Assembly: GCF_000420525.1 (NCBI RefSeq)
Contig: NZ_ATVC01000021.1
Location: 1 to 37,202 of the forward strand
Source of the DNA: Aquaspirillum serpens DSM 68
GTDB lineage: Bacteria; Pseudomonadota; Gammaproteobacteria; Burkholderiales; Aquaspirillaceae
Reading direction: 5' to 3'
Length of the DNA stretch: 37,202 nucleotides
In this document: positions 36,902 to 37,202 of the stretch, piece after piece
Position numbering within the stretch: the stretch's first letter is position 1
How the letters are laid out: each line of letters begins with the position of its first letter
Made by a program: the position numbers and the translations under genes
The notes under the pieces: generated by a model
Database searches by the model: none
What the model was told of the DNA's origin: nothing
Seen by the model: only the letters and a program-made list of their open reading frames with translations

Positions 36902-37202
36902 TGTAACGGTCAAATTTTTTCGGACAGAGAGATAGGTTGTTTCTTTGCCATATTCTGTTCGTAGACAGCTGGGGGCAAATAACCCAGAGTTGAATGCAAT
37001 CGCAGGTTGTTGTAGAACGTCACGATATAATCAGCGATATCGCGGATAGCCTCGTTGTGGTTGGCGTAGTCGCGTTGCCAGACGCGTTCCATCTTCAGAT
37101 TGAGGAAGAATCGCTCCATGACGGCGTTGTCCCAACAATTACCCTTGCGGCTCATGCTCAGTCGTAACCCGTGCTGTTGCAGCAAAGCCTGATGGGCTGT
37201 GC
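36902..37202 (-). mobile_element. IS3-family insertion sequence, right-hand end (runs off window)
   Basis: The left boundary is set by the loss of similarity between the two Rpn copies after CAGATCGA. The element begins TGTAACGGTC, and a 5'-TG end is the rule for IS3-family termini. Its transposase gene stops 8 bp inside this end. The target duplication cannot be checked because the other end is outside the window. Confidence 0.8.
36910..37202 (-). CDS. IS3-family transposase OrfB, C-terminal part
   Basis: This is about 97 codons of the DDE/rve transposase, open at the window edge and ending at 36910. The residues 'LRLSMSRKGNCWDNAVMERF' carry the last catalytic glutamate, and 'YNNLRLHSTLGYLPPAVYE' is the family's closing motif. 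The two catalytic aspartates lie beyond the edge. The frame probably follows OrfA with a -1 frameshift, as in other IS3 elements, but this cannot be seen here. Confidence 0.88.
   Translation of the reverse strand, partial: TAHQALLQQHGLRLSMSRKGNCWDNAVMERFFLNLKMERVWQRDYANHNEAIRDIADYIVTFYNNLRLHSTLGYLPPAVYEQNMAKKQPISLSEKI

Overview
The window looks like the chromosome of a gammaproteobacterium with mid-range GC (less likely a betaproteobacterium). The evidence is a set of housekeeping neighbourhoods common there (mltG-tmk-holB-tatD, mtaD-ubiG, mscL-ispD), ubiquinone synthesis, an iron-type superoxide dismutase, and sequence matches to sigma-54 and FNR/ANR sites. I cannot name a genus. No rRNA, tRNA or CRISPR array was seen.

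Layout. 1-392 (-) is the start of a DUF4347 protein, probably a large secreted adhesin or toxin, cut by the window edge. 393-1193 is an AT-rich non-coding stretch with a perfect FNR-type box and TGAGAGTTAAC repeats. 1194-6051 (+) is an overlapping tetR / membrane-fusion lipoprotein / RND pump operon, followed by sodB. 6818-11014 (-) is a tight set: mltG, tmk, holB, tatD and a PhnP-like metallo-hydrolase. 11224-11643 is a 5'-truncated Rpn-type gene. 11802-13859 (-) holds mtaD-ubiG, then a TerC membrane protein (-). 15112-20479 (+) holds valS, mscL, ispD and a glutamine-synthetase-like enzyme. 20670-23084 (+) is an Aer-like chemoreceptor and a CheB without a receiver domain, met head-on by an unrecognised gene whose 3' end overlaps cheB.

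23822-36440 is the most interesting block. An IclR regulator diverges from glutaryl-CoA dehydrogenase. A four-gene ABC importer in the order ATPase, binding protein, long permease, short permease follows, matching the AgtABCD order known for 5-aminovalerate/GABA uptake in Pseudomonas. Next come a GabT/DavT-type aminotransferase, a GabD/DavD-type dehydrogenase, a CaiB-family CoA-transferase of the glutarate type, and ETF-ubiquinone oxidoreductase. Together they can be read as one route: import of 5-aminovalerate, then glutarate semialdehyde, glutarate, glutaryl-CoA and crotonyl-CoA, with electrons passed through ETF to ubiquinone. A well-spaced sigma-54 promoter and two TTTCA-NN-TGAAA palindromes 21 bp apart precede the importer.

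36522-37202 is a second Rpn-type fragment in the same orientation as the first, interrupted by an IS3-family element that runs off the window. Short GC-rich hairpins of differing sequence recur between genes across the window.
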